From the NCBI GenBank assembly GCA_022414725.1, contig CM039463.1, positions 80,921,420-80,985,419 of the forward strand: a stretch of 64,000 bases of DNA. The letters run 5' to 3'. The position numbers and the translations under genes are program-made. Below, piece after piece: positions 1-10,211 of the stretch. The notes under the pieces are model-generated. The model saw only the letters and a program-made list of their open reading frames with translations. It did not search any database and was not told the DNA's origin. Every line of letters begins with the position of its first letter. The stretch's first letter is position 1. This stretch comes from Microglena sp. YARC (taxonomy: Eukaryota > Chlorophyta > Chlorophyceae > Chlamydomonadales > Chlamydomonadaceae).

Positions 1-780
1 CAGCACTGAGGATATTCAGCTTTTGAAAGCACATTAGGAGTTGGGTAAGAATTTGAATTGTTGCATGGTTTTTCAGCCAACTCTGGGCTGCTGACTCTTC
101 CAATTCCTTGCCCCCCCGTGTACCCATGGAAACCAGGGAGTGTATTAGGCGGATAAGACAGTAAGGTTCAGGGTCAGGTCATAATCTGGTTCTGATCAGG
201 GTTGTTTAAAACGTTACGTTTGAAGTTTGAACAACAAACGCTATAACCGCACTTATCAAACCCATCCAGCTCTTACGATGGTCATCCAGTAGTCCTTATT
301 TGTTGCATTTATATCATATACAACGCAGATTGCTACATTATAGGCAGATTAGTTTGGTCATGGAGTTCTTCAGGAAATAATTCTACAATTTTCAACAAAC
401 ACAGAATTGTGAGTGTCCAGTGGTTCATCTTTCGACGACGCGTCGCCATTCCGTACAATGCTACACCCCCCGGACCCCCCGATATCGGGACGCGCTGCCC
501 CCCGACCCCCCCAGGCTCTGCGCTTCGCACTCCGCCATGATTTGGCTAAGCAACTATCCTGAAATCAGGGTTGAGTAATCCAAGTAGCTACTCAACTTGG
601 ACTACAGAAATCTGAAATTAAATACACAGAATTGTGAGGGTCGGTGATGTTGCTAACGTAGATGTTGGCTCATTAGACTTTTATTTTTGCAGATAATTTT
701 AGAAGAAGAAATTCAATGTTTTATTTTTTTGTGGGACACTTATTATATTATTGTATATTATTCTAGAAGAGGGAGTGAAG
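1..780. other. No gene recognised; GC-rich patch at 460-540
   Basis: I see no convincing coding segment here. The patch around 460-540 is rich in C runs (G runs on the minus strand) and resembles the G-rich sequence at 12510-12550 and 12665-12690, so it is probably a degraded dispersed repeat. A 65-codon minus-strand open frame over it looks like chance. Confidence 0.5.
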
Positions 781-784
781 AATG

Positions 785-1000
785 ATTTTTGGCGGAGCCC
801 CCCCTTCTGGGTGGCGGGCCCTGTGTTTACCCATTTGTCCGTCTGGCCGACCATCCATCCATCTGACCACGATGAAGCCTGACACGTCAGCCAACTGTCT
901 TGTAACTTATTCGCTTCCGTTGACACCTGTTGCTCCCTCCTGATCACTCTCCGCCATTTTTTAGCGTCGCAGGCAACGCTGCATAGAACTTGTTTCCTCC
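785..1000 (+). repeat. Dispersed element family R1, copy 1
   Basis: This is one of five copies of a roughly 210-260 bp dispersed sequence. Shared blocks in order are a G/C-rich head with CCCCCCCTTCTGGG, a block with AAGCCTGACAC and CAGCCAACTGTCT, a block with CACTCTCCGCCA, and the tail CAACGCTGCATAG followed by ACTTGT. The other copies are at 5665-5880 (-), 7970-8185 (-), 12150-12415 (+) and 21125-21345 (+). I see no long open frame, so it looks like a non-autonomous mobile element. Class unknown. Confidence 0.7.
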
Positions 1001-1028
1001 TGTCAAGGTCCGCCTATGTGCTGAATGA

Positions 1029-1188
1029 ATAGGGAAAGGTAAAATAATACCATATGACATCATGTCATCGTATCCGGCAGTCTGACTAGGCTAATGTTAC
1101 CATTTATGTACAGTATCATAGGATGCAATTTATATGATATGATATCATACTCGCCTTCAAAAATCATATGATAGTCCGGTCCCCACAT
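1029..1188. mobile_element. MITE-like element A, copy 1
   Basis: This is a roughly 160-bp AT-rich element full of CATATGATATCATA-type palindromes around a conserved core, GTCTGACTAGGC. It starts near TAGGGAAAGG and ends near CCGGTCCCC, which are degraded forms of terminal inverted repeats seen more clearly in the copy at 22506-22673. Related copies lie at about 15535-15690 and 15700-15895. Too short to encode a transposase. Confidence 0.65.
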
Positions 1189-1207
1189 ATGAAGCTATGC
1201 ATATTTC

Positions 1208-1432
1208 TAGGGAACGGCATCTAATATTAGTGTTTGAATAACAATACAAACAATAATAATACTAGTTAATATTAGTTTTTCAAACACTAATATTAACTAA
1301 TATTATTATTGTGTCACAATATTATTAGTTTTTCAAATAAACTCGAAATTCTGGTGAGGCGGCTCGTCCGACTAATATTATATAATATTATTTATTCGCT
1401 AATATTATATAACATAGCCGACCCCTACATAT
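1208..1432 (+). mobile_element. MITE-like element B, copy 1
   Basis: This AT-rich element begins CTAGGGAACGGCA and ends GACCCCTACA. It contains many CTAATATTA motifs and a shared internal block, GGCTCGTCCGAC. An inverted copy is at 15904-16093. The terminal AGGGAACGGCA is shared with element A, which suggests both are moved by the same unseen transposase. Confidence 0.65.
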
Positions 1433-1617
1433 TTCCGCTGTGCTGCCGCACGATAGTCCGAGCTCAGGCATAGAAGCGGTCTGGGAAAGCCAACCCCACT
1501 GTTATGTGCAAGTGAACGGATAGGTCACTTCAACTTCACGCCCCATGGCATGGCAATTCTCAAAGTTGCACATTTTCAAAACATTCAGGTGGATTGGATA
1601 CAACCGTCTGCACCCCA

Positions 1618-1660
1618 CAACCAGGTGGTGTCTTCAGGGCGCGCCCAGCTCCCAAGTCAT
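1618..1660 (+). repeat. Upstream copy of the 5' edge of the 1729 exon
   Basis: The stretch from CAACCAGGTGGTGTCTTCAG on is a diverged copy, about 108 bp upstream, of the acceptor and first 30 or so bases of the exon at 1729. It carries its own AG acceptor. A C-rich spacer separates the two. Confidence 0.7.
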
Positions 1661-1728
1661 CCATCCGTTTTACCCCCCCCCCACCCCCCACCCACCCATA
1701 CTAACTGCTACCACCCACCCACAACCAG

Positions 1729-1933
1729 GTGGCGGCTTCAGGGCTCGTCCAGTGCCAAAGTCAGGCACCCGAAAGGACACACCCACTACCTCCTCAATTT
1801 CGGGCCCTCCTGCAAATGGCTCTACCACCCCTCGCACAAGTGTCAACACTGCCAAGAGTGGTGAAGCTCCAGAGGCAGCAGCAGCAGCAGGAGACGCGGC
1901 AGTAGGGGGAGTTGCCACTCCTACCAGTGAAAG
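1729..1933 (+). CDS. Probable internal exon, Pro/Thr/Ser/Ala-rich linker of an unrecognised protein
   Basis: This exon runs from a CAACCAG acceptor (AG at 1727-1728) to a good donor, AAG|GTAGGT, at 1934. The reading frame enters with two bases and leaves with two. It encodes about 67 residues rich in P, S, T, G and A, including the tract PEAAAAAGDAA and the end GVATPTSE. No domain is recognisable, and the composition suggests a disordered linker. The case that it is an exon rests on the uninterrupted frame, both splice sites and tandem copies of both edges outside it (1618-1660 and 1934-2660), the same pattern seen at the recognised exons of the other two genes. I found no neighbouring exon of the same gene. 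Confidence 0.5.
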
Positions 1934-2660
1934 GTAGGTGCAGGAGGTGCACTATGGTTGGGTTGGGTTGTAACCTATGGGTGGTACAATGGGTGGGTGG
2001 TGGATGGGGAGTCGCCACTCCTACCACTGAAAACAGGAGGTGTTCTGTGGTTGGGTTGGGTTGACATGTATGGGTCACTGGGTGGTGGATGGGGAGTCGC
2101 CACTCCTACCACTGAAAACAGGAGGTGTTCTGTGGTTGGGTTGGGTTGACATGTATGGGTCACTGGGTGGTGGATGGGGAGTTGCCACTCCTACCACTGA
2201 AAACAGGAGGTGTTCTGTGGTTGGGTTGGGTTGACATGTATGGGTCACTGGGTGGTGGATGGGGAGTTGCCACTCCTACCACTGAAGACAGGAGGTGTTC
2301 TGTGGTTGGGTTGGGTTGACATGTATGGGTCACTGGGTGGTGGATGGGGAGTTGCCACTCCTACGTGTGAAAAGTAGGAACAGGAGGTGTACTATGGTTG
2401 GGTTGTAGCGTATGGGTGGTACAATGTGTTGGTGGTGGATGGAACTGTGTATGGGTGGTCGATGGGGAGATGCTCCTCCTCCCAGTGAAAGGTAGGTGCA
2501 GGAGGTTTACTATGGTTGGGTTAGGTTGTAACCTTTGGGTGGTACAATTGGTGGGTGGTGGCTGGTACAGCGTATGGGTGGTCGATGGGGAGTTGCCACT
2601 CCTCCCAGTGAAAGATAGGTGCGGGATTTCTACTACGGTTGGGTTGTAACGTATGGGTCA
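1934..2660 (+). repeat. 85-bp tandem array copying the 3' edge of the 1729 exon
   Basis: About seven copies follow the exon, the central ones at an exact 85-bp period (the block GGAGGTGTTCTGTGG recurs near 2035, 2120, 2205 and 2290). Each carries the exon end GCCACTCCTACC plus the start of the intron. The donor is mutated in most copies (TGAAAACAGGAGG in place of TGAAAGGTAGGT) but is intact near 2487. Confidence 0.85.
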
Positions 2661-3150
2661 CTGGGTGGTGGATCGTGGCATATGGGTTTATCTTACATCG
2701 CATTGTAATAGGTAGGCCAGTGTTGACCCCAAACCTGCTCAAACCACATCTTCTGGAGGGGTCTTCCAAGCACCCTCTCTTAATCGACAGAATGTAAAGT
2801 ACTGATCGGATACTCATGGTGCTTGGCCCCAGTGCAAGCAAACAGGCTGGCCCCATCAATCGCATGCATAATAAGGCGTACCATTTATTTATTACCAGAT
2901 ACTCGTGCCCACAAAATGACAAAACCGCGGCTAAGTCAAAATTTGGCCAGGAAAAGCCGAGGTAATACTAAATACGAGACCCAAATCCAAATCATCCACT
3001 GAATTGCTATAACTGGTGCCCCTAGCAAAATCAAACTGAAATGTTGAGTAATCTTTAAAAACAAACTTTGCTTCTTACTTTTCCGCCAACATTTTTAAAC
3101 ATTGAAATTTTATAACTTTGACAACCCGCAACATCTTCATTCCGCAGGAG
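2661..3150. other. No gene recognised; includes R6 repeat (2815-2895, minus)
   Basis: The only feature I can name is a minus-strand copy of family R6, recognised by GGCCCCAGTGCAAGCAAA. The rest is unassigned. The CCAAATCATCC-type block near 2990 recurs near 4870. Confidence 0.4.
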
Positions 3151-3154
3151 TGCC

Positions 3155-3395
3155 TCCACACCTGAGCTGGCAGAGGCAGATCTGGTGGCGGAGCAAGAGG
3201 CAGAGCCAGTGGCGGAGGCAGAGCGGGTGGCAGAGGCAGGGGCAGAGCCGGTGGCGGCATAAACAGAGGCAGAGGCAGATACGGTGGCGGAGCAAGAGGC
3301 AGAGCCAGCAGCAGAGGCAGGGGCTGAGCTGGTGGCAGCATAAACAGAGGCAGGGGCAGAGCCAGCAGCGGTACAAGCAGAGCTGTTTTTCCGGC
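3155..3395 (+). repeat. GCAGAGGCAGAG-type imperfect tandem repeat
   Basis: Nested repeats of GGCAGAG, GTGGCGGAG and AAGAGGCAGAGCCAG form about three long copies. One plus-strand frame reads as Glu/Ala-rich peptide but is broken twice by TAA in the phrase GCATAAACAGAG, so I do not call it coding. Confidence 0.7.
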
Positions 3396-3954
3396 TACGA
3401 GCAACACCTTCTGGGCAGCTCCTTGAGCAAGCCACGGAGCTATATCCAAATATATCAGCAGTTCTGGACAGCTGATTGTGTCTACTTCAAGCTGCACTAG
3501 GTCGCAGTTGGTTTGGCTTAATAGCCAGTCAGGGGGGCTGCCTATAAGCTGTTGCTCGCAGCTGAAAAGAAAAACACTGGCATGAGCAATTGGAAAACAG
3601 GTAGAGACCCCTACACCTGATTCCATCCGGGCAACTACAGCTAGTATACAGGGGGGAGATGGAAATTGCTATGCCTTGCGTCAGTGCTTGATGTCAAGGA
3701 CACCGTCCCGTTCACTTGCTCTGGGGAAGGCTACCATGGTGGGGGTTGTTTTAGCAGACCGCCACTGCGCTGGGTACACAGGATAAGATATTATGATGAT
3801 GATGATGATGGTAACATGATCCCGGTGCCCTTGTGGACTCCAAATGTGCCCTTCCTGGTGCCCTACTGGACTCCAAATGTGCGGTCTTGACGAAGTCAAG
3901 GGCATGGCGAGGTGAAAGCCATAGAGACTACGGTCCACAGCCCTTCAGAATCAT

Positions 3955-4990
3955 CTTTTGCTACGAGATGGGCGGGTCACACAGATCAGGATACGCTTCA
4001 GGCAGGAAGACAGTGCTCCTTGTTTCGGCAACGATCAGTAGCTTCTAGGCAGCTGCCGGAGCCAGTAAACACTTCAGGCTGGAAGACAGTGCTCCTTGTT
4101 TCGGCTACGATCAGTAGCTTCTTGGCAGCTGCCCGAGCCAGCAGACACTTCAGGCTGGAAGACAGTTCTTCTTGTTTCGGCGACGATCAGTAGATATGGG
4201 CAGATATAAAGGCTGTCATATTAGGAGGTACGGTAGGGGCTTGGAAGAAGATTTATTCGTGAAGTTAACTTGGGTAGTACAAGCACTCCTACACCACACT
4301 CCCAAGTAAAGAATGCAATCGCATGTGTGGACAGTATAATGGTCGCTAGCTTCTAGTCAGCTGCCCGAGCCAGCAGACACTTCAGGCTGGAAGACAGTGC
4401 TTGTTTTGGCGACGATCAGCGGATAAGGGCAGATATAAAGGTTGTTATGATGGGAGGTACGGTAGAGGCTTGAGTGAAGATTTATTCGTGAAGTTAACGT
4501 GAGTACCGGCAGCACAAGAACGCATGCACCACACTCCCAAGTAAAGAATGCAACCGCATGTGTGGACAGTATAATGGTCGCTAGCTTCTAGGCAGCTGCC
4601 CAAGCCAGCAGACACTTCAGGCTGGAAGACAGTGCTTCTTGTTTCGGCGATGATCAGCAGATATAAAGGCTGTCGTGTTAGGAGGTACGGTAGAGGCTTG
4701 GATGAATATTTGTTCGTGAAGTTATAGCCATACAGCGGATGATTTGGGTTCAGGGTTTCTGAAGAACCCGGACCTAGTACATGAAATCGAGAATTTGGCC
4801 TGGAAATCTGAGACTTCTCGATATTTGGCCTGGGATTCTGAGAACCAAGTCCGAAGTACAAAGTGTGCTTCCCAAATCATCTCCTGAATTGCTATTACGT
4901 TTGTAGTACAAGCACTCATATGCCACACTCCCAGGTGCAAAATGCAATCGCATGTGTGGACAGTATAACGACATGGCCTGGTATCTTGTA
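3955..4990 (+). repeat. Repeat family R8, tandem and mosaic copies
   Basis: At least four copies of a block containing CTTCAGGCTGGAAGACAGTG and GGCAGCTGCC are followed by a block with TACGGTAGAGGCTTG and a third block with GCAATCGCATGTGTGGACAG (4285-4345, 4525-4580, 4915-4985). The third block also occurs at 9305-9385. Related GGCAGCTCC sequences are at 3390-3425 and 22755-22800. Confidence 0.75.
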
Positions 4991-5059
4991 CATATATGCA
5001 TACCAGGGTTGTTCAGAACGCTTGAGGAGGCAACGGACCCTCCCCACTGATTCTACTTT

Positions 5060-5670
5060 GGTTACTTGAACATCGGTACATGGCTCCAGCCAGCAATTTG
5101 GCTGTTGCAGTCGGGCAGTGAAAGAAATACCTGGAAAAGTGTAAATGTGAACAGAAAACAATATAAATCTAGCAAAAATCTGAGCTTTCTTCCATGCTTT
5201 GTGTGTTTCCATGGTCCATCAGCCTTCAAGCTGCTCACCGTCTGCTGGCGGAGTGAGCATTGGGAGGGGAAAAACAAGTGCCATGACCATGCCCGAACAT
5301 GTAGAGCCAGGGGGGAGGGGGTCTCGATTGGGGATTTTTGAAGGGGGTGGTGCACAAAACGAAGAACGTTTGGCTTGATAACTTGTTAGGGCGCGGAGAA
5401 AACATGGGTCTTTGGTAAACACCACTTCCAACAGGCTGGGCCCCTCAACCTGAAGCCTCGTATGGTAGTAAAGCGAACTATTTATGTCTTGAGTCACACC
5501 ACTTTACAACACACCTGCACAATCGCTGGTGTGTGCCGTTTAAAGAGCTCGTTCAAAATCCCGGGATATTTAAATAGGGTATGAACTTGAACCTGGTTAC
5601 ATAGCCCCATCCATCAATTTGGCTGCTCGCCGTCTTCGGCAGTAAAAAAGAATACCAGGAACAAGTCCTA
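5060..5670. repeat. Two R7 repeat copies with unassigned sequence between
   Basis: Family R7 is recognised by ACATGGCTCCAGCC and, in full copies, by the hairpin-forming GCCGTCTTCGGCAGTAA. Copies are at 5060-5145 and 5580-5670. Others are at 6240-6310, 11100-11180 and, inverted, 23262-23345. A minus-strand R6 fragment lies at 5430-5490. I see no gene. Confidence 0.6.
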
Positions 5671-5880
5671 TGCAGCGTCGCAAGCGACGTGGGAAATTGG
5701 CAGAGTGTGTTGGCAACGGAACGAAAGGTGGCAACAATGGAGCTGACCGAGGCCAGTTAGTAATGACCTATGAGACTGTTGGCTGATGTGTCGGGCTTCA
5801 ATTTTTCGGTCAGACAAACGGGCGACGGGGTAACACTTGAGGCTCCCGCCCCCCAGAAGGGGAGGCTCCGCCCAAATGTT
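5665..5880 (-). repeat. Dispersed element family R1, copy 2
   Basis: Minus-strand copy. It starts with the reverse complement of the CTGCATAGGACTTGT tail and ends in the C/G-rich head (GCCCCCCAGAAGGGG). Confidence 0.7.
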
Positions 5881-6119
5881 AATGTGACCAACTGACCACG
5901 GTGTCCGATTTGCAATATGGTTACATGGAACACAACATCGCAAGTACCAGCATTTTCACTTTATTTAATATGCATAGGTATTTGTATCCCATTGAGAAAT
6001 TCCCAACAATTGGTAGATGGTGACTAACATACAGTTGGCCGCACAACCATGTAACAATCAGGGCTGCTCATTTTTTCAAGGCCCTAAGAGAATTTGAGTT
6101 ATAGGTGGCTAGGTGCGAT

Positions 6120-6425
6120 GTCCCCCCCACCCCCACCCACAGGTGACGACTTAGCACAGCTTTAAAGCCGCCATGTGCTGCTATCTGCTATCTGCTCTGC
6201 AGAATCAACTCCACCACAACGATACCATTACTTTCCAAACTTGAACTTAGACACAGTTACATGGCTCCAGGCGGCAATTTGTCTACCGTCTTCAGCAGTA
6301 GAAACACAATCTTACTCTATTCCCGAAGCGCTGCTCAGTGTTTATCACATGCAATTGGGCAAGTCCCAAGTCCCTTTAGCCTATTTGGCCTACCCCTGGA
6401 CTGTAACATACATACATACATGCAA
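6120..6425 (+). repeat. Diverged first copy of the 104-bp array, split by R7 and R2 elements
   Basis: Blocks of the downstream 104-bp unit (GCAGAATCAACTCCACCACA and AGCGCTGCTCAGTG) are separated by an R7 copy (6240-6310). They are followed by an R2 copy (6355-6425; GGGCAAGTC, TTTAGCCTATTTGGC, CCCTGGACTGTAACATACAT). This looks like insertion into an older repeat copy. Confidence 0.55.
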
Positions 6426-6429
6426 TACT

Positions 6430-7026
6430 CCATGCAACACACACAGTGACCTGTAAACCACTATGTACTGAAGCTCTGCAGAATCAACTCCACCACAACA
6501 AAACTAACACTTTCCAAGACGTTGCTCAGTGTTCAGGCACCTTCTTAATACGGCTTTGAAGCCACCATATGCTGAAGCTCAGCAGAATGAACTCCCCTGC
6601 AACGATACTATCACTTTCCAAGGCGCTGCTCAGTGTTCAGGCACCTTCTTAACACGGCTTTGAAGCCACTATATGCTGAAGCTCAGCAGAATGAACTCCC
6701 CTGCAACGATACTATCACTTTCCAAGGCGCTGCTCAGTGTTCAGGTACCTTCTTAGCACAGCCTGTAAACCGCTATGTGCTGAAGCTCAGGAGAATACAC
6801 TCCCCTGCAACGATACTATCACTTTCCAAGGCGCTGCTCAGTGCTCAGGCAACTTCTTAGCACGGCCTGTAAACCGCCATGTGCTGAAGCTCTGCAGAAT
6901 GGACTCCCCCGCAACGATACTATCACTTTCCAAGGCGCTGCTCAGTGTTCAGGCAACTTCTTAGCACGGCCTGTAAACCGCCATGTGCTGAAGCTCTGCA
7001 GAATGGACTCCCCCGCAACGATACTA
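6430..7026 (-). repeat. 104-bp array copying the last coding bases and stop of NUS1
   Basis: Five to six copies lie directly downstream of the NUS1 stop. The GCTGCTCAG block recurs at 6625, 6729, 6833, 6937 and, as part of the real exon, 7041: an exact 104-bp period. Read on the minus strand, each copy repeats the last codons of the gene, the RLGK peptide and the TGATAG double stop. The GAAG|GTRCCTG sequences inside are incidental. Confidence 0.85.
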
Positions 7027-7137
7027 TCACTTTCCAAGGCGCTGCTCAGTGTTCAAGTACCTTCTTAACATGGCCTGGAAGCCGTCGTGTGAGGCCAACT
7101 CTAGTATACCCATATGATATATTTCACAGCCACGAGT
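7027..7137 (-). CDS. NUS1: NUS1 terminal exon (C-terminal RxG motif)
   Basis: This 111-base exon encodes 36 residues and ends TGA TAG, two stops in frame. The acceptor TCTTCTATGCAG has a clear pyrimidine tract, and the exon starts in phase 0, matching the end of the exon at 8803. The peptide contains CEIYHMG, corresponding to the TEIxHMG segment of plant LEW1-type proteins, then a helix (DGFQAMLRRYL), and ends EQRLGK. The C-terminal RxG motif of the NUS1 family contributes to the active site of the heteromeric cis-prenyltransferase, so its presence argues for a functional protein. Confidence 0.92.
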   Translation of the reverse strand, partial: TRGCEIYHMGILELASHDGFQAMLRRYLNTEQRLGK

Positions 7138-10135
7138 CTGCATAGAAGAGGGAATGTTGATATTGGAGAGCCAATTACTACTTGGAGGGAGTGCTTGGAT
7201 TGTTGTTGGTGGTGGTGGTGTCGGTGGGTGGGTCTGTGTGTTGGGTGGGTGTGTTGGGATATGTGTGTTGGTGGTTGGTGGTTGGTGGTTGGTGGTGTGG
7301 TGGTGGCGTGGGTGGGTGGGTGGGAGGGGTCTTGGGTTTGGTTTGGTTTGGTTTGGTTTGGTTTGGTTTGGTTTGGTATGGTTTGGTTTGGTTTGGTTTG
7401 GGGGGGGAGGGGAGAAGGCCACACGTGCAGCATTTAACTGAATACAATAATAAATTATGGTTTGGAATTACTCTATTTTTCCTGCTTTTTGGTCTAGGTC
7501 TATCTCACACAATGACATAAAGTGTGTGTGTCAATCCAGCCCCGCCTGATAGTCTAAAAACCACCTTGCTTATTCCAGGCTCTTTAGCTTAGTTGGCTAC
7601 CCCCTGGACTGTAACATACATGCATATAAACATATTCCAGCTCATAAAGTTTGTGTGTCAATCCAGCCCCGTCTGATAATAAACAAAAACTTTGCTTGTT
7701 CCAGGTTGGGCAAGTCCCTTTAGCCTAGTTGGCTTTGCTGGAGTATAACATACATACATGCATTTGAACGTGCACGTAGCTTGGTGGTTGTCCCCAATGC
7801 AAGCAAACGAGCTGCCCCCCTCAACTGCACGCCGCGTAAAAAAACGTAATATGTATCTAATGTTTTATTTATTTGTGTACATAGGTATGTGTAACAAACA
7901 GGATAAGGGAATGCAACATGCACAAGGTAACTAAGTCAAGGGGGGATAATGAATATCATGCACGAAAAGTCCAATGCGGCGTCAGAAGCGACGCGGAAAA
8001 TTGGGAGAGAGTAACGGAACGACAGGTGGCAAGCAGACCAAAGCCAGGTAGTTATGAGACAGTTGGCTGACGTGTCAAGCTTCGGCTCGGTCGCACGTCG
8101 GTCAGTCGGTTGGTTGCACATACAAACGGACGTGGTGACCCTGGGGGCTCCCGCCCCCCAGAAGGGGGGGGCTTCGCTTAAAAAAAATCTTAGCATGATG
8201 CATGCATGTCACAGTTTAGGATTAGGCCAAATAGGCTAAAGGGACTTGCCCAACCGTGGCAGGAAGGGCTAAAAATAAAATGACGAACTGCTCCCCAAGC
8301 AATCGTTTTACCAACTGGGGCCCTGAGTTTGTGCCGCAATTATAATTTAATTATGCAATTATAATTAAGTATACCAGTCTCATACCAGTCTGATGCTATA
8401 TTGTGTGTGATTTTACAGTCTAGCCGGTTGAGGCTTAGCTAAATAGGCTAAATAGACTTTCCCAACCTCAAGATTAGGAAGGGCTGTACGCAAAACAAGC
8501 ACAAATGAAATGAATGGCATTAACATGTAGAGGCCGTATGCAAAACAAATAAAAGTGAACTGAATATCAGTAAAATATAAGGGCTGTATGCAAAACAAGC
8601 ACACGTGAACTGAACGGCAGCAAATCATTACCGGCTGGGGCCCGGAGTTGGTGCTATCATAAAGAATGGAATAGAATTCACCTGAAACGGCATAAAATAG
8701 CATAAACAGCATAAAATAGCATAAATAGCATAAAACAGCATACGATAGCCTCGAACAGCATAAACTAGTTGGTGCTATCCTCAAGCGTGGAATACAAGTC
8801 ACCTGAAATGGAGGATAGCCAGCCAGCGTCAAAGTCTCCCCATATACCTGCAATCGCCATTTCGCACTTTGGTTAACAACAACTTGGTTACAGCAAGAGT
8901 AGCCAGCAAAAGTAATGATAACGCCTGGTGGGGCGTGGTATTAAGGGAACCCGTTGTACGCGGGTAGAGAACGGTCTACCACCTATATATATATATATAC
9001 CACCTCAACTGGACAAGCTACCGGTTGACAACGACCTGGAACGCTCAGGGCAACTGTAGGGGGAATCAAACCCCCAACCTTGCTCCGTTTCAGCGATTTG
9101 GTGTACCACTAGACCAATCGTATCACTGAAACGGGCTGAGTAGCCAGCAAGAGTAACCAGCAAGAGTAACCAGCAAGAGTAACCAGCAAGAGTAACCAGC
9201 AAGAATAACCAGCAAGAGTAACCAGCAAGAGTAGCCAGCAAGAGTAACCAGCAAGAGTAGCCAGCAAGAGTAACCAGCAAGAGTAACCAGCAAGCAGCGA
9301 ACTTGCCAAGTACTCATACACCACACTCCCAGGTACAGAATGCAATCGCATGTGTGGACAGTATAATGACATGGCCAGGTATCTTGTACACGCACCAAAA
9401 TCCTGTTGGGTTCTATAGCAACATCTTCGTCACTTAAGAAAAGGAATGATGGTGTCGGAGGTGAAGTCTGTCTTGGGGGGGTTGGGGTTTGGGGAGGGGG
9501 GGGGGGGGGGGGGGGGGGGAGGGGGGGTTCTGACTAGTTTAGCTGGAACTATGCGCGTTGCCACGCAGCACGTTGCACAAAAACTGAACGGTGGAACCCT
9601 TGCCTTGACAAAGGAATGATAACGCCTGGTGGGGCGTGGTATTAAGGGAGCCCCGTCTTAAAGCGGTACAGAACGGGCTGATACTTTACCTGGACAAAGC
9701 TACCATGGTGGTTGACAGCGACCTCGAGCACTTAAGCGCACCCGTAGGGATTCGTACCCCGCACCTTCATCATTTCAACGAGCTCTACCATCGAGCCATT
9801 CGCCGAAACGGGATATTCTTGCCTCCTGTGTTGTTAAACCCCAGCTGCTGAGGGGCACCTAGAGGGTCTATGTCCAGGTCTGACAGTCGCGCTGGTGGGA
9901 TGCCTTAACATGGCTTATATACTTCTTAGCTTATTGCTTTTTTATATGTATATATATATTTTTATATGTATTATATTATATGTATTTTATTATATGTATT
10001 TTATATGTATTTTATTATATGTATTTTATATGTATTTTATTATATGTATTTTATATGTATTTTATTATATGTATTTTATATGTATTTTATATGTAATTTT
10101 TTTATATGTATATTTATATATATTCATATATATTG

Positions 10136-10211
<76 letters not shown>

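Noticed and set aside
3150..3485. Plus-strand Glu/Ala-rich frame interrupted by two TAA, suggesting a TAA=Gln code
   Set aside because: The two TAA lie in one repeated phrase. NUS1 ends normally at TGA and no recognised exon uses internal TAA or TAG.
9005..9398. Leu/Ala/Gly/Tyr repeat frames (membrane-protein-like)
   Set aside because: Explained by the 13-bp repeat read in three frames.
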